Shown here: positions 40,943-42,227 of the stretch, piece by piece
Numbering within the stretch: the stretch's first letter is position 1
How the letters are laid out: the number at the start of each line of letters is the position of its first letter
Source of the DNA: Candidatus Agathobaculum pullistercoris
GTDB lineage: Bacteria > Bacillota > Clostridia > Oscillospirales > Butyricicoccaceae
Assembly (NCBI GenBank): GCA_019114345.1
Contig: DXFS01000055.1
Location: forward strand, 1 to 42,227
Length of the DNA: 42,227 bases
Reading direction: 5' to 3'
The notes under the pieces: generated by a model
Seen by the model: only the letters and a program-made list of their open reading frames with translations
The model's database searches: none
What the model was told of the DNA's origin: nothing
Program-made: the position numbers and the translations under genes

Positions 40943-40970
40943 AAAAGATGCGCTTTCCGGCGCATCTTTT
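40943..40970 (+). terminator. Terminator after the DUF2007-like gene
   Basis: AAAAGATGCGC (40943-40953) pairs perfectly with GCGCATCTTTT (40960-40970). Confidence 0.9.
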
Positions 40971-40986
40971 GCTGTTTTATACGAAA

Positions 40987-41013
40987 AATGCTGTCATGAC
41001 AGCATTCTTTTTT
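40987..41013 (+). terminator. Second, loopless palindromic terminator
   Basis: AATGCTGTCATGACAGCATT (40987-41006) is a perfect 20-base palindrome followed by CTTTTTTT. It stands in tandem with the previous terminator. Confidence 0.75.
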
Positions 41014-41015
41014 GA

Positions 41016-41044
41016 TTGCACGGGGCTGTGTTTGGTGATAGAAT
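41016..41044 (+). promoter_or_regulatory. Promoter of the methyltransferase gene
   Basis: TTGCAC (41016-41021), 17 bases, TAGAAT (41039-41044). It excludes an upstream in-frame start at 41016. Confidence 0.6.
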
Positions 41045-41090
41045 AAAGACTGATATCTTATGTAAACGCAACGAACGGAGAATGCAAGCT

Positions 41091-41957
41091 ATGTGGATCG
41101 CGGACAACTGGAAGGACTATGCCGTGCTGGACTGCGGCGGCGGCGAAAAGGTCGAGCGATGGGGCAACCAGGTGCTCGTGCGCCCCGACCCGCAGGCCAT
41201 CTGGCCGCGCGCCGAGGGCTGCCGCGCATGGGACAAGCCCAACGCCATCTATCACCGCTCGAATGCGGGCGGCGGTAAATGGGAGATCCGCAAATTACCC
41301 GAACAGTGGGCAATCCATTACGGCGAGCTGACCTTCCAGCTCAAGCCTATGAGCTTCAAGCACACCGGCCTGTTCCCCGAGCAGGCAGCAAACTGGGACT
41401 TCATCGACCGCATGATCCGGAATGCAGGCCGTCCGATCAATGTGCTCAACCTGTTCGCCTACACCGGCGGCGCGACGCTCGCCGCGGCGAACGCGGGCGC
41501 ATCGGTCTGCCACGTGGACGCGTCCAAGGGCATGGTGCAGTGGGCGCGCGAGAATGCCGCATCCAGCGGCCTTGCCGACCGCCCGATCCGCTGGATCGTG
41601 GACGACTGCAAGAAGTTCGTGCAGCGCGAGATCCGGCGCGGCCGCAAGTACGACGCGATCATCATGGACCCGCCGTCCTACGGGCGCGGCCCCTCAGGTG
41701 AGACATGGAAGATTGAAGAGGACGTGGCCGACTTTGTCGAGCTGACCATGGGCGTGCTGTCGGACAAGCCGCTATTCGTGCTCATTTCCAGCTACTCGAC
41801 CGGGCTTGCGCCGTCGGTCATGAGCTATCTGCTGGGCATCACCGCGGGCAAACGCGCCGCGGGCCGCATCGAAGCGCAGGAGCTCGGCCTGCCGGTTGAG
41901 GCGACCGGGCTGGTGCTGCCCTGCGGATCGAGTGCACGGTTTATCGCAGAGGAGTAA
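41091..41957 (+). CDS. RlmI-like SAM-dependent methyltransferase
   Basis: The 288-residue protein is a class I methyltransferase of the RlmI/YccW-related group. The SAM site is VLNLFAYTGGATLAAANAGA with the acidic VDASKG, and the target-base loop is IIMDPPSYGRGPSGE, the xDPPSY type common in rRNA methylases. It lacks the PUA domain of true RlmI, so the substrate (rRNA cytosine or other) is uncertain. Of two possible ATGs, 41091 was preferred because GGAGA is too close to 41082. Confidence 0.9.
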   Translation: MWIADNWKDYAVLDCGGGEKVERWGNQVLVRPDPQAIWPRAEGCRAWDKPNAIYHRSNAGGGKWEIRKLPEQWAIHYGELTFQLKPMSFKHTGLFPEQAANWDFIDRMIRNAGRPINVLNLFAYTGGATLAAANAGASVCHVDASKGMVQWARENAASSGLADRPIRWIVDDCKKFVQREIRRGRKYDAIIMDPPSYGRGPSGETWKIEEDVADFVELTMGVLSDKPLFVLISSYSTGLAPSVMSYLLGITAGKRAAGRIEAQELGLPVEATGLVLPCGSSARFIAEE

Positions 41958-42083
41958 GGGGCGGACGCGCACTGCGCGCCCATACAGATACTTGGCGCGG
42001 CAGTTTTCCTATTCACGCTGTATTTTGTCGTCCAAAAGGCGGTCAAGGACGCGATGGACGAGACTGGCTGCCCCAAGTCCTGA
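41958..42083 (+). pseudogene. Probable remnant of a small membrane peptide gene
   Basis: This frame is open from the methyltransferase stop to TGA at 42081-42083. It encodes a hydrophobic helix and a charged tail (ILGAAVFLFTLYFVVQKAV, then KDAMDETG). It resembles the next gene (hydrophobic helix followed by K.AVK.A). No ATG, GTG or TTG stands before the helix, so it is either decayed or uses a rare start. Confidence 0.35.
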
Positions 42084-42098
42084 CGAGGAGGGACCCAA

Positions 42099-42227
42099 AT
42101 GTGGTGGATTATTATTGCGCTTGTTGCCCTGTTCTGTTATGTCTTTTTCCTGATTACAAAAGCTGCCGTCAAAGCCGCAATCCGCGAACTGGAAGCGGAA
42201 AAAACGGCTGCAACCCAATCAAAGGAC
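42099..42227 (+). CDS. Small single-helix membrane protein, cut by window end
   Basis: The visible 43 codons encode a membrane helix (WWIIIALVALFCYVFFLI) followed by a charged amphipathic segment (KAAVKAAIRELEAEKTAA). GAGGAGGG lies before the ATG. It resembles small Firmicutes membrane proteins annotated as domains of unknown function, with the helix inserted and the Lys/Glu part in the cytoplasm. No function is known to me. The stop codon is beyond the window. Confidence 0.7.
   Translation, partial: MWWIIIALVALFCYVFFLITKAAVKAAIRELEAEKTAATQSKD

Noticed and set aside
41016-41090. Upstream in-frame starts for the methyltransferase (41016, 41082)
   Set aside because: The first is the -35 box of a promoter, and the second is only 2 bases from GGAGA, which fits the ATG at 41091 better.
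1-42227. CRISPR arrays, tRNA or rRNA genes
   Set aside because: No regularly spaced repeats, no cloverleaf with a TTCGAATC-type arm and no rRNA-like segment were noticed on reading. A covariance-model scan would be decisive.

Overview
The window looks like a chromosome segment of a spore-forming, fairly GC-rich gut Clostridia species, probably Oscillospirales. This is inferred from the complete spoIIAA-spoIIAB-sigF operon, T-box leaders on valS and pheST, an IreB-family protein, flavodiiron and acyl-CoA redox genes, and Firmicutes-type promoters and Shine-Dalgarno sites. No rRNA or tRNA gene and no CRISPR array was seen.

Region A (1 to about 12,800) is an accessory island. It carries two unrecognised small genes, a MntA/HepT nucleotidyltransferase-HEPN pair (617-1295), a small serine resolvase (1360-1923), and two convergent HipA-like kinase loci. 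One kinase locus is intact and has its N-terminal domain as a separate overlapping gene (2002-3191). The other has that domain fused, and its gene is cut in two by an IS110-family element (3264-5902). Next comes a divergent three-gene group of two large unrecognised proteins and a truncated RecQ-like helicase (5980-10783), which is the best candidate for an undescribed defence-type system. A large serine recombinase ends the island (11079-12701), beside an HtrA-type protease gene that stops just where a PDZ domain would begin.

Region B (12,809-24,600) holds housekeeping and redox genes. There is a small alarmone synthetase and a two-component system whose response regulator is frameshifted at an (AT)5 run. 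An acyl-CoA dehydrogenase-EtfA-rubredoxin fusion is followed by a flavodiiron protein, which suggests a chain from acyl-CoA to O2. A FeoB remnant without its GTPase domain, a PcrA/UvrD helicase and a HAD phosphatase follow.

Region C (24,695-31,250, mostly minus strand) has spoIIAA-spoIIAB-sigF, folC, a small unknown gene and valS with its T-box leader. Region D (31,259-37,793) has a ribbon-helix-helix regulator with palindromic operators, a small helical protein, a secreted/membrane protein, and T-box-pheS-pheT with an enlarged PheT, followed by ireB. The gaps inside the valS and pheST leaders are packed with palindromes.

Region E (37,794-42,227) begins with a candidate type I toxin-antitoxin locus: a 24-residue hydrophobic peptide on the minus strand, a convergent short RNA on the plus strand, and a shared bidirectional terminator. 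It continues with a YgiQ-type radical SAM protein, an Lrp/AsnC regulator behind a short attenuator-like leader, a small DUF2007-like protein, an RlmI-like methyltransferase and two related small membrane peptides, the last cut by the window end.
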